A DNA stretch of 64,000 bases. Origin: Lytechinus pictus (taxonomy: Eukaryota > Echinodermata > Echinoidea > Temnopleuroida > Toxopneustidae). Positions 26,601-39,600 of the stretch are shown one piece after another. The position numbers and the translations under genes are program-made. How positions within the stretch are numbered: the first letter of the stretch is position 1; every line of letters starts with the position of its first letter. The notes beneath the pieces were generated by a model. That model was not told the origin of the DNA, did no database searches, and saw nothing but the letters and a program-made list of their open reading frames with translations. The DNA lies in the NCBI RefSeq assembly GCF_037042905.1, contig NC_087254.1, positions 11,827,103-11,891,102 on the forward strand, in the 5' to 3' direction.

Positions 26601-29600
26601 TGTTGCTGCTGGTTTATTTTGTTTCCTAATTGACATAAATTCTACAGACAGAGGCCTTTTTCCCCTTTATTTACTTGTGTCAAATTTTCTTGTTGCTACT
26701 GCATTATTCTGTTTTGTAATTGAGAGTAGAGTATGCAGAGGTTTTCTTTTTATATTTTCACTTTATTACTTGTTTGTTACATTTTGTTGTTGCTGCTTTA
26801 TTTTGTTTTGCAATTGACAATTAAGTCGAAAGAGGCCTTTCTTATCAATTTTTTTTTCTTTACTTCTTTGTCAATTTTTTTTAGTCCTACTGCATTATTC
26901 TGTTTTGTAATTGACAGTAGAATATGCAGAGGTTTTTTATATATTTTTACTTTATTACTTGCTTGTTACATTTTGTTTTTGCTGCTTTATTTTGTTTTGT
27001 TATTGGCAATAAAGTCAACAGAGGATTTACTTCTAATAATTTTTATTTTTTCTTGATGTTACTGCTTTATCCTGTTTTGCAATTGACAGTAGAGTATGCA
27101 AAGGCTTTTCTTCTAATGTTATTACTTTACTACTTGTTTGTTCTGTTGCTTTATTTTGTTATTGACAATAGAGTTGACAGAGGCTTTTCCTAACATATTT
27201 TTTTTCTTTACTTGTTTGTCACATTTTCTTGTTGCTACTGCTGTATTTCGCCACATTTGGTGAGTGCACATTTATAGACACTTCTTCCATGCCCTTTAGA
27301 TATCCCCATCATATTTTGCTGAACTATTACAGAGCTACCAAGTCTCACGCATTGTGCGCGAGACTCACACATCCAGGGTCCGTCTCACGATCTCACGCAT
27401 GGCACCCATTTTTCTCACGCATCGGGACCCGACAGAAAAAAAAGAGAAAAAGTAGCATTATTCGCTAGATTATACGCACTGGCCGACCGCCTTCGCACGC
27501 CGTCGCGTCTACCCCGGCACGTGAGACGAATCGAGAGTGCAGTCAGCGCACAGCTAGTACGTGATACTAGCTGTCGCGTGCGTGCATCGCATGGCTTTGT
27601 AGTATGGATCGATATCATGATGAAGCCAATATCTCGAACGCGCGCGCACCTTTTCGAAACGTACAAGTGTAAGTACTGGCCGCGCGCGCGCAGAGTCATG
27701 AAAATATCACGCATAACATTTTTTTAAACTTGGCATCTCTGCTATTAACTTTGCATCAATCCAATCGTACTATGATATCAAGCACAGTGCGGGTGTTTGC
27801 TGTTCCTCCCGTTGTTACTAAAACTTCTACTGAGTGCACATTTGTACATGCTTCTTCCATTCTATGGAATGCCTTTCCTAACCATATGCGAAATATACAT
27901 GACTTAAATAAGTTCAAGACTTCTCTGAAAAGGTATGTGTCATGTAATGAACTCAGTGCCCACCTTTCGACTTCTCTCTAATTTCATTTTTTTGTTTATA
28001 CTTGCTTCTATTGTTTCATGCAAGTGCATAGGGGCATGCTTCGCTAGGTTGTATGCGCTATCAAAGAACTGGTCATTATTATTATTGTTTTGTACTTGAC
28101 AGTGGAGAATGCAGGGGTTTTTCTTTTTATATTTTTACTTTCTTACTTGTTCATTGCATTTTGTTGCTACTGCTTTGGTGTTTTTTTAATAGTTTTTCTA
28201 CTTCAAGGGGGGGGGGGAAGGGGGGTCTTCATAGACAATAGGGTTCTAGCTACATATCTGTTTCTTCAAATTCTCTGTCCACTTACTCACACTCGTTATT
28301 CATATCTTTCTCAAATAGAGGCAAAAGGTCATATCTACATTTAAAGAGGGTGTGACAATTAAAAAAAGTACAAGTGCGAATACATCAGAACAATGTTTAA
28401 TCTTAATTAAATGACAAATTTTTTTGTGCAAACAGTAGCATAACAGGTTGATACTGTACATCTATTGTGGTTATAATGGCAGCACTTGATAAAGCTGGTT
28501 TGATATTCTTGCTGTCTCCTCTTTCTTTGAATATTTAAATTTGTTATGTATTTCTTACTTAAAATTGACGGAAATAATTGAATGAATGAAATTAAAACAA
28601 AATAATTATAATTCAATCATATCACAGCAATTCACTCCCTTTTTTTCCAGATTTTTTAAAATGAAACCATAAAGTAAAAAAGAAATAAAATAGGAATAAA
28701 AACAAGAACCATCATCAATTATCCTTCTACAAAAATAAACAATATTTAGGCCATGAATGAAAAGGTCCTTTCGATTTTTATAGAAAAGAAAATTACTCTT
28801 GCCTGTGATAAACACAAATAAATGGATGTGAGATTTGATGATACAAAAAAAATAAAGATACTATTAAATCAGGGAAAAACAGTAGTTTTAGAACAATAAT
28901 TCTCAACAAAGTATGCACGAGATCCCTGTACCTTATTTTGTTATTCAATATGTCACAAGGAGGGGGGAGGGGTCCAATCCCTACCAATATACTGCACTGA
29001 TAACACTTACCTCTTCCATAAAATGCCATGGATGGTATGTAGCTCCTAAGATAGAAGGCTGCTTCAAACCGTGTTCAAATACAGCTTTAAGTGCAGGACA
29101 TAACCTAGAAACACACAATTTGACAACAAGGAATAATAATAATAATAATTACAACACTTATAAGATGCTTAACACAGATGTTTTAAACTTCAGATACAGA
29201 TGCTCAATTTTCTCATGATTAATCAATTGATAGGATTGTAAAGTGCAATCAATAAATGAGTAAATTACCCAATCTCAAATACAAAAGAAACACAAACAAA
29301 AACACAAAACAAAGATGTACATCTCCATATGGACCAACCCACAGAGTGGAAATATCTAAATATTTAAAGAGTTATTGACCCAAACTGGAAATAAGAGTTT
29401 TCTAAGTAAAAAATATCATAAAAATAAGGAATCATTACATAGGTAGGACGAATAATCTTCTATATGAAGAATGAGAACAAATTAATTTATCAATTATTTT
29501 CAATCTACGTATTTACTAAAATCTATAGAGAATATGAAAATAGTGTTGATTCAATATGATCCATTGCCATCTAGTGCAAGTCTTGAAAAAATAATTACTT

Positions 29601-32600
29601 CACACGCCCCTCTTCGAACCAAAGATTTCAATATTAGCAGCAACTACAAATTCATTAGGTCTGTAATATTTCAAAATACAGACTTGCGCTGTTTCTTCTT
29701 TCTTCTGTTTTCTAATAAAATTCAACACTTGTTAATTTTATTTTTGTCTCACCCGCATAGCAAAGCGAGATTTTAGGCACCGCTTTTTTTTACGGTGGCG
29801 GCAGTTTTTACTTCCATGCATCCTCACTTTCTGACCTGTAACTGAGTGGATTTTTTAGAATCAAGGGCACAGCGTTTCAGAAAAATGCGTATCCAGTTTC
29901 AAACTCCAATATCCAGGGGTGCTACTTTTCAAAATGCTGCGCGGCACCAGGGCACAGTGGGCCAGAATGAGTTGAAAGTGCGCCAAAATTATATTCCATG
30001 TTAGATTTTTACTTCAACATGTTGATTAAGGATAATTTTGGGCGTAGAATCGACTGAACATAATTGATTGGCTACTTAAAACCTATCATAAAAAGACAAA
30101 TTACGCTAAACAATGTGCATAAACTTTGTGTTATGTGCCTATTGACCAGAGTGAATGTTGGTTTATGCTCCTCACATGCCTAAAAAGTGTGTATGAGATG
30201 CCGAAAATAATTTTATGACATCAAAATGATCATTAGTTAGATTTTTCTTTAAATACTTTAAAATCTGAGAAATGTTAACCTTGCATTATCAAGCTGTGTT
30301 GACTTGTGTAAAACGCAGAGTATATAACACCACGAATGTATATGAGGAGGGTTTTTTGGCTGAAATTATTCTACATGTAAATTTTATCTCTGGAAGACTT
30401 GTAGGTAGCCCTTATTTGCGTTAGCAACCTTTATTTTGTTTACATAATGCCCGAAATTCATGTCATTTTCATGGAATGGAAGGGGAATCGTCCTCGCCGT
30501 GCAAAAGTAAACGGCAATGTACACCCCATACGGTGCGCTGCGATGACTGCGCGGTATAATAATGACCGTTTTGGGGGGTGATGTGTCAAGTAAAATTGGC
30601 TCTATCATAAAAACGGGCAAAAACGGGCAGACAAATTTGGTATCGACTTAAAGCTTAGACATTGTGAAAAATGATGCTGATAAAATTTAGACGGAAATCC
30701 ACGGATATCTAAACGTTTCTAATGTAAATGCAAAAATCATGGATTTTCGAGGAATAATTATCCTATAAATCTCCTGAAAGATGTCATTTATCTACTTTGA
30801 ACCCTTTCACACTAAAAAGGAATATGTCAGGATTATGTGGGAGCCATTTCAGATTCCTACATGAAAAACCTCCTGTGAAATGGCCTGGTTTTCAATTTAG
30901 GTTGTCATACGCGGTATTTCGCAAAATGTCTCATTTTACGATTTGACGTAGGAAATTAACCTTTATGCAAATTCCAGAATGAAATATTTTGCTGAAGTAT
31001 TCTTCATGGTGTTGTCTTTCAGCTGGGCATGACAAAAATTAAGAATCTGAAATTGCCCAAAATGACTTTTGGCGCACTTTTGTTTCGCCCCGGCCCACTG
31101 TGCAGGGGCCCGTAACACAAAGCTTAGCAAAGATTATAGAACATGTTTTTAGGATTGATTCCATTGACTACAAATGTACAACTAATCGTGAAAATCCAAG
31201 TGTACAATTAATCGCTAACCTTTGTGTTATGGGACCCTGGTCTTGCTGTAACTTCAATACAGAACAAGGCATAAGCGATGTTGTGTCTTGCCCACTTGTG
31301 AAAATGACCAGAAATATCGCGATTTGCAAGGGCATGCAACAGAATTGTATCAAAAGTTCATTGTGAAATAACTGGGATGGAATAACATTTGTCATAAGAG
31401 TCTTGCATGTAAACTCTAATGTTGACCTCAAAATGACCTTTGACCTTATCATGTGACCTCCGACCACAATAACATGCAGGTCTCCTAAGTACAGCTACAA
31501 CCCAAATTGATTTGAAAGTGACTTACGGTTGCGGAGTTATGTGTCATAAGAGTCTTGCATGTAAACTTTAATGTTGACCTGAAAATTATCTTTGACCTTA
31601 CTATGTGGTATTTGACCTTACAGATGACATTTGGATCCCTAACTCTCGCCTTCACCTTTGGTGGGCGAGACAAAAACAATTGTTTTTTATTTGTCATTTT
31701 GAAGATGCGATCCTAAATTTGCGAGAAATAAGTTCACAAACTCAGAATAAAATAAGATTTTTTCATTTTAGCGCCTTTTTCGGCGAATCAATGTTAATTT
31801 CATTCCACTGAATTTAACTTACGATCCTCTGACTAGGTCTGTGATGGTTTCTGTGACCGCATCGTCCCCCGCGCTGGTGTACTGTTTACTCCTCTCATCC
31901 AAGATCTCTACAAACTTGGCTGGAAACCAACCCCGAAGGCCATTCAGCTCACCTACCCAGCAGTGCTCATCTTTCTGAGATATGATCTACATGTACGAGG
32001 AAGAAAACATAATTCATATCAGCGATGAAGGATAATAAAAGAAATCTTGATACAACATGGCAGTGATTTTCAATCTTATGACCACGCCAAAGATGGAAAG
32101 AATCTGGCAACTGAAGTTTGATCGAAACAGAAGATATGTGAGATTACGCAGTATTTTCACGGTCAAGATCATATTTCAATCCAACTGTGTGGAAATGGTA
32201 CCAAATTTCTCCTGAAAGCAAACAATAACATGATAGAATTAACAATAGTAATATTGCTATGAAATCAATACTCACTGTGATGATATCATTTTTTCTAAAG
32301 CCCAATTCATCATCATCATGCCTCTCAAAGTCCAGCAGTGCTTTGGCCCTTCTTTTCCTCGTTCTTGTGATGTTCACAAACTGTTCATGGTCTTTCTGGT
32401 GACTTTCCAGAGAGTAGTCTGGTATCAGACCCTATTCAAAATGACAGAGAGGAATAGAGGTTATAGTCTATTGACAAAAATTGAATTCAATTAATTGAAT
32501 TACTCGTTGGTCTATTGCAAAGCAGTTTGCGAGAATTTCATTGCTTGATCAAGAATAAATTATCTCTTCAAATGTAACACATTTTTCAAGTTTTTAAACC

Positions 32601-33655
32601 TCACTTGTTGCCATGAATTTTTAAATTAATTTCCTTTGGATATCAAAGAAATCAGTTGTGATATAATTATCATGCCCCCCCCCCCTTCAGACCTTATCAA
32701 CACTCGTGATGACAGATCGCATATGTAAATAGTCCTTTATTGCATGTGGTAATTGATTGTTGTAGAGCATGGATAACAATTGACAATAACATCTGGTACA
32801 TTTACAATTGACATAAACTGAACTTTGTGAAATCCTGATAAATCCCGGTGAATGTTGTTTTCTTAACAACAGACAGCGAGTTAGAACGATATTTTCTTAT
32901 TGAGTAAAAAATTGTCAATCCAATTGCAAAGCATAATCCTTTCCTAAGTACGAGAACCGCATACGTCTTTTTGTATGAAAGGACTTCACTCACGATTTTA
33001 GCATTCTTTGGATCGATAGCTTGCATGATTTCTTTTCTATAGCAAAGTTTTTTTAGTGTCTGTACGTTTTTCTTATGACAGACAATAGATTTTGAACAAT
33101 ATTTTCTTATTGAGCAAAATTGCCAATCCGCAGAAGAATCCGTTCCTGTGCATGAGAACGGACTTCACTCACTATTTTTGCATTCTTTGGGTCGATAGCT
33201 TGAAAGTGTCTTCCGATCTGTTGAATGGCTTCCCTCAAATCTGACACAAGCTCCGTCTGACGAATGTTCTTAGCCTTCAAATCATTGGAATCATCCTGAT
33301 TAGCTGTAATTAGAAAGAAAAAAAATATTGAATGATAACATTCTTTCATAAAGGGTCATAAAAAAACACATTTATATTTGGCAACTTGTCCAAGTCACTT
33401 GTTCCTCTACTTCCAGTTTTCTTGTTACACCCAAAATATCCCAAACCTGCAGGGGGATATCATTTGTCCACTAGTCCTGTTAGTATTAAAAAGCCTTCAT
33501 GATGACATTCAATCATGTTACACTTCTGAAAATTTAAAAACAATAACAATTTCCTTTAACAATTCTTGATAAGCACCTTGAGCACTCTACAGTCAAATTT
33601 ATTATCATTATTATTATCATTATCATTGTTATTATTAACAATATCATTATTACCA

Positions 33656-33686
<31 letters not shown>

Positions 33687-36600
33687 TAGTTTTATCATTA
33701 ACAGACTTGAGATGATATTTCTTTTTAATAGTGGGGCCATATCAACTGAGCTATATAAGTGGCATAATTCGCTCAATCACTTTTTAGGGGATGTAGATAA
33801 TAATAATAATAATAATTATATATTGGATGGACTTACTTCATGGAAGACCAGAAATATTTTACTTATTACGGCCAATATTCCACTCATCTTGCAATATTGT
33901 CCAAAACTCGTGGAATTTCTCCAGCATCCCATTCTGAGCCATCCAATATATCATACTTATTGACTACTACTTACGAAACAGAGCTCCCATCAGTGATTTT
34001 CTCCTCTGCAGTTGACGCTTGTTCACTTGCTGTACGAAAAAAAAAAAAAAAAAAAAACATAATTAACATTTGATGATATATTTCCTTTATGGAAGAACTG
34101 CGAAAATACTGAATAACAAACCCAAGAATCTAACGATAATCATTATAAAAGAGCAATATGAAAGAGTACCATGTTAGAATAAAATTGCAGGAATAGATCA
34201 CGCTCTTGGTATAAGCTACAATTGAGTTTGAGTACAAACCTTCAAACATGACGTACAGCAAGTATTCATAATTGCTTCTATTACAATAACTCATTTATTG
34301 AAAATCAATGCAAACAATGCAAAGGCGTGAATAATATTCATGCAGATACATGTACATGATTACAGCGTTAATGTATTTGAGCCGTTTGGCAGGAAAAACA
34401 TATCCAAAGCTGTATACTTCTGGGTGCCGTTTCACAAAGACTTGTTACAACAACGTCTATTGCAAATTTAGTACCAGCCAATCAAATTGAAGGATTTCAG
34501 TAGCTTTAGACTGTTATTGCAGATTTGTTATTTGAACAAGTTTTATGAAACAGGGCCCATGTACCAGCATAAAAGAAACCACAATGTCAAGGGTCATTTC
34601 TAAGCTCAAGGTACATTAATCATAGACCTGTCAACGGGAAGGGGGTATTACTTTAAAGGACAAGTCCACCCCAACAAAAAGTTGATTTGAATAAAAAGAG
34701 AAAAATCCAACAAGCATAACACTGAAAATTTCATCAAAATCGGATGTAAAATAAGAAAGTTATGACATTTTAAAGTTTTGCTTAATTTCACAAAACAGTT
34801 ATATGCACATCCTGGCTAGTATGCAAATGAGGAGACTATGACGTCATCCACTCACTATTTCTTTTGTATTTTATTATATGAAATATTCTAATTTTCTCCT
34901 CATTGTCAAGTGATACAACGATTAATTCCTCCCTGAACATGTGGAATTAACATTGTTTAATACTATATGGTTCAGTCAAGTTGGTCCTTATTACAAATCT
35001 ATAAAAAAAAAATGAAAATTTTGTATAATTCAAACAATAAAAAAACAAAAGAAATAGTGAGTGATGGACATCATCGACTGACTCACCTAGTTGTGCGTAT
35101 CACTGTTTTGTGAAAAATAAGCGAAACTTTAAAATGTCATAACTTTCTTATTTTACATCCGATTTTGATGAAATTTTCAGCACTATGCTAGTTTGATTTT
35201 TCTCTATTTATTTAAGTCAGCATTTTCCTGGGGTGGACTTGACCTTACAAAAACAAATGAGCAAGCAATAAGCAAAGTTTCACAGATATTTTGGTGCTTA
35301 TTTCAAGGCCTGCAGATAGATGTATATATCAGTCAATGTGTATCAGTAGTGAAGGAATGTTTGTAAGCTAAGTTCATTTTCTGGTATAGAAATCTAATTT
35401 CAGTAGGAAATTATTAGGAAGAAGTCCCTAAGTGTTTTTCAAACACCAGATTGCTTATTTAGAACAACAAAGTTAACTTTGTCAACATGGGGACGAATTA
35501 GGTGATCTGTCTGTGATTCTCGTGATCAAGATCGCGATCACGACCACCATGTCAATGCAGATCAATATGATCATCAAGATGAGAACCTAACTTTCATCAT
35601 GGAAAGAACATATTGAATAATATTGAAAGACAGGAAATGATAAGTTTCTTTGAAAAGGTCTTATCCCATATTACATGTAGGTGGTTTAGTAAAAACTTTA
35701 AAATGCCATAACTTTCTTATTTCATATCCAGTGTTTATAAAAATTTCACTATTAAGCTCATGTGACTTTTTTTCTGGTCATCTAAATCAACTTTTTTGCT
35801 GGGGTGGGCTTGATTTATAACTTCAGCTAATCATCACACACTCAAAACTGGCAATATTATTACAATAAAATCACTGATTAAAATGCAAATTGGCAATTTT
35901 GGGGTAAATTTTTTAATGTATAATTGATTTTGACTCGTGTTACACCCGTATCATATATATATTTTTTTAGTCAGTGTCAGGATAGAAATTTAATTACAGA
36001 TTTTAAACATGTGTTTAAAATAGTTATTTGGTCCAAGCATGTTGATATGTTTTGAATACTTTGAAAGCAAGCATTGGAAACGCTTGATACCCCCCCCCCC
36101 CTTTAGAGTACAAGTGTACCAGGTTTATGTCATATTTTATACAGGTGTTCGAAATATTTCTTATTAGTAGTATTTTCATACAGGTGGCGTAAATAACCTA
36201 AAGTGATCTAGCATTGATGAGTTTAGATGTATAGATACACAGGAAGTGTCTTTTATTAATAAGAATGTGTTGTTTTATGCACTCATCTGTTATCGAAATT
36301 CTTTGGATTACTTTTTAGAAATCTTACAGTTAGTCCTAGTAACGGTAGGGTATATTAGGAGGTTAATTTCGGTAATTCAGGGAGAACCACTTAAGCTAGA
36401 ATAGACTACAGATGTTCGTGTAGGCAGTCTAAGTTATAACTGAGGGACTACATCGGTGACGAGATAACGACCCCAGCTGCCGCCGGTTCTCCACCGACAT
36501 GATTGGTCAAAATTCATGTCATCATTGGGGGCTCGATCTCGTCCAATAATTCGTTGAAGCCACATCTCTGGTCTGAGGGCTACTCATCAGGGGGTAACTG

Positions 36601-39600
36601 TCTGCGGAGGCCGAGGCCAAGTGGAAGAGACATCGCAAGCTGCGGAGGCCAGGAACTGGACCGACCACCAGGGCCGAGTGGGGCATGTCAAGCCAGAACA
36701 GATGACTGGGGCTCTATTCAACTATTGTTTAAGTTAAGTTATATTTTGTTATAACCATGTATATTTCCATGTAAATCATTGTAAAAGATATCAAAGGAAA
36801 CCACATAATGATTTAAGAGCTTTGATTAAATCTTTTACTAACTGTATTTATCAGTTTTACGTATTCTTTATTTGGCGTCAAGCAGCAGTAGATAAATAAT
36901 TAAAAAAAGTCACTTCCCACGTGACAATTTGGAGGTCCCACCGAGACACTGCTGCTTGAAATAATTCAAAATTATTTAGGAAAGAAATAAATCTGTGGTC
37001 ATCTTTCCGAATGGATACTTTAATGATGGTCTATTGGTAATAGCTCTTAAAGTATTTCTCCCCAAGGTGTGCATTGAAGCCTTGGTACTAATCATACTTG
37101 CTATGCTTGAATTTACATTTGGATAGTACAGTGAATTATTGTGGGAAATTTTCGCTAGGAAAATATATTTCATACCTTTTTCGGCCGGGTAAACAGCATT
37201 TAGGGAAAGCAGACCCTGTTTTAATTCTATGGTATATAGTGGGCTGTTGGTCGTTAGGATAAAGGATATGTCGGGAAGAACCGTTTGTTCTTAATTCACA
37301 TAATTACTGTCTATTCTTACGGGTAACTCGTTGGCATGGTAGCAAGCATTGAATGTTCAAGTTTACGTGCTTGAATAGATTCCAGTGTTGAATTTGACTA
37401 GGCTTTGAATCCTCTTGTGTGAAGTGGATTGGTGTGGTTCCGCATGGTTAAATTGTATGCTCATTGTGAGATACATTCTAGTGTGCTTGTTGGAAGGCAC
37501 TAGGGGTTTGGCATTTGTTGCCAGGTGTTAAAGCTTTTGCTTTGTTTATGCGGATGGTTAAAGCCTGTTAGGATATTTGAATTTGTTGGAATCTATTGTT
37601 AATAGTCGCTATGGCTAGCATTGAACAAATGAAAGAAGGTAGGGAAATGGGCCTTAGTGGTGGCGAGTTGAGTAGGTTTGTGTCTGAGCGTTGCCAGGCG
37701 ATAGAACGAGAGAAAGAAATCGAAAAGGAGCGCGAAGCTCGAGAAAAGGAGCGTGAGCATGAACTGAAGTTAGCGCATATGCGTAAGGAAGAGGTGAATA
37801 ATGTACCTCAGTTAGGTGGGATAAAGCTTGAAGTAGGTCGTTTTGACGATGCCCACGATAAGTTCGATGCTTACATAACCAAATTTGAGATGTTAATGAA
37901 AAGCCAAAAAGTTTCTGATGACTTATGGGTAATATATCTAATCTCTAATCTAACAGGGAAAGCTTTAGATGTAGTGAATAGGATGAATGTAGATGATCGC
38001 CAGAAATATACCGCGGTAAAAGATGAGCTGATGCAATACTATCATCTCACTGAGGAAGGGTATAGGCGAAATTTCAGATCAAGTAGGCCGTTAAACTCTG
38101 AACGTCCCAAACAGTTTGCTACTAGAATGAAGGCTCATTTTGATAAGTGGGTAGAGGCGGCTAAGATAGATAGTAGTAGAGGGGCTCTTGAGGATCTGAT
38201 GTTGCGAGAGCAATTTTTGACTGATTGTCCAAAAGAGGTTGCTAGGTTCATTAGGGAACGAAAATGCATGAATTTTGATGAAGCCGTTAATTGTGCGGAA
38301 GTTTATGTTAGTGCGCATGGGCCTCATGTGTTCTCTAGTGGGCAGAAACCCGAAAAGTTCCGATCAGAGCCGAAGTTTGGTAGAAAGAGCCCTCCGTCAA
38401 GCCCATTAAGAAAAACTACAGGCATTCAGAAATCTGGTGAAGTTCAGACTAGATTCAGGAAGATTGAAGGTAATAAGCCTTATCAAACGAGAGGGTGCTA
38501 CATGTGTGGGAATCCTAATCACATAAAGAGGGAGTGTCCCATGTTGTCCAGGCCTGCGGCGGCTCAAGGTATGCTGTTTGTAGGGGGAGGAGGCCCTAAG
38601 TTAGACATTGGTGAGGGGTGTCCTCAGGTAAATGAAATAGAGTCTGAAGTTGTAGACATGACGGCATGTTGTATGTCTGTTGAGTCCGTGGTCGATGATT
38701 TCGATAATAGGGACGAAGCTATTGAAAAAATTGGAATAGCTGATGATATCGATTCAATGGGCGATGATTTGTTTGTCGTATCTGGGAGATTGATGCCTGG
38801 GAATGTTCCCGTGTCAGTGTTGCGTGATACAGGTTGCACTGCCTGTGTAGTGAAAGAGGCATTGGTTAGGAAAGATCAGTTTATAGGTCAATATCGAGCA
38901 GTCAGGTTAATAGATACTACAATCAGGCGTTTTCCATTGGCTAAGATAGTTGTAGATTCGCCGTATTTCGAAGGAGAGATTGTGGCTGTGTGTCTGCCCG
39001 ATTGTTTGTATGATCTAGTTATTGGTAATGTAAAAGGGGCTCGTAAAGCGAGTGACCCCAATTTACATTGGGTCCCGAAGAATGATGTTGAGGTCGTTGA
39101 TGTGGTAGAACAAAAGGAAGGAATAGATAGGGAGTGTTCAAGTGACTTGAAGTCTGACGCTGAAGGCGTGATTTCGGAGGAAGTTGATGTTGAATTGCAG
39201 GCGGTTCAGACTCGTTCACAAAAATTGAGAGACTCTAAGCCCATTAAAGGCTTGACTTTGGTTGACCCTTTAGTTAACATAGAATCCAATGAGTTTTTGA
39301 CAGAACAAAAAGATGACGTAACGTTAGGCCCTCTATGGCAGAGAATTGATATGCTTAACAATTCACAGTACAAGTATTTGTGTGAACGTGAGCTTCTGTT
39401 CCGACAGAAAAAGGATGGAAATGATCGAGGTATAGGTCCTAAATTCCTTGTAGTTCCCCAGTCTCGAAGAGAAGAGATAATGCAATATGCGCATGAGTCA
39501 TTACTAAATGGACATTTAGGTATCAATGATACCCTGTCTAAGACCAAGGCGCAGTTCTTCTGGCCTGGGATGTCAGAAGATGTCGCAAATTTCTGTAGGT

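Larger units (their letters stand above)
29741..31675. mobile_element. DNA transposon remnant, TTTTTGTCTC ends
   Basis: 'tttttgtctcaccc' on the left is mirrored by 'gggcgagacaaaaa' on the right. The 1.9 kb contains two further insertions (29953-31102 and 31103-31240) and an internal tandem duplication (31385-31605). No transposase ORF survives. Confidence 0.55.

Noticed and set aside
26167-27193. Hydrophobic frames resembling multi-pass membrane proteins
   Set aside because: T-rich tandem array codes for Phe/Leu by composition; the frames shift between units and none is conserved.
36503-36754. 83-codon frame in each LTR
   Set aside because: Lies within LTR regulatory sequence, has no recognisable domain and is identical because the LTRs are identical.
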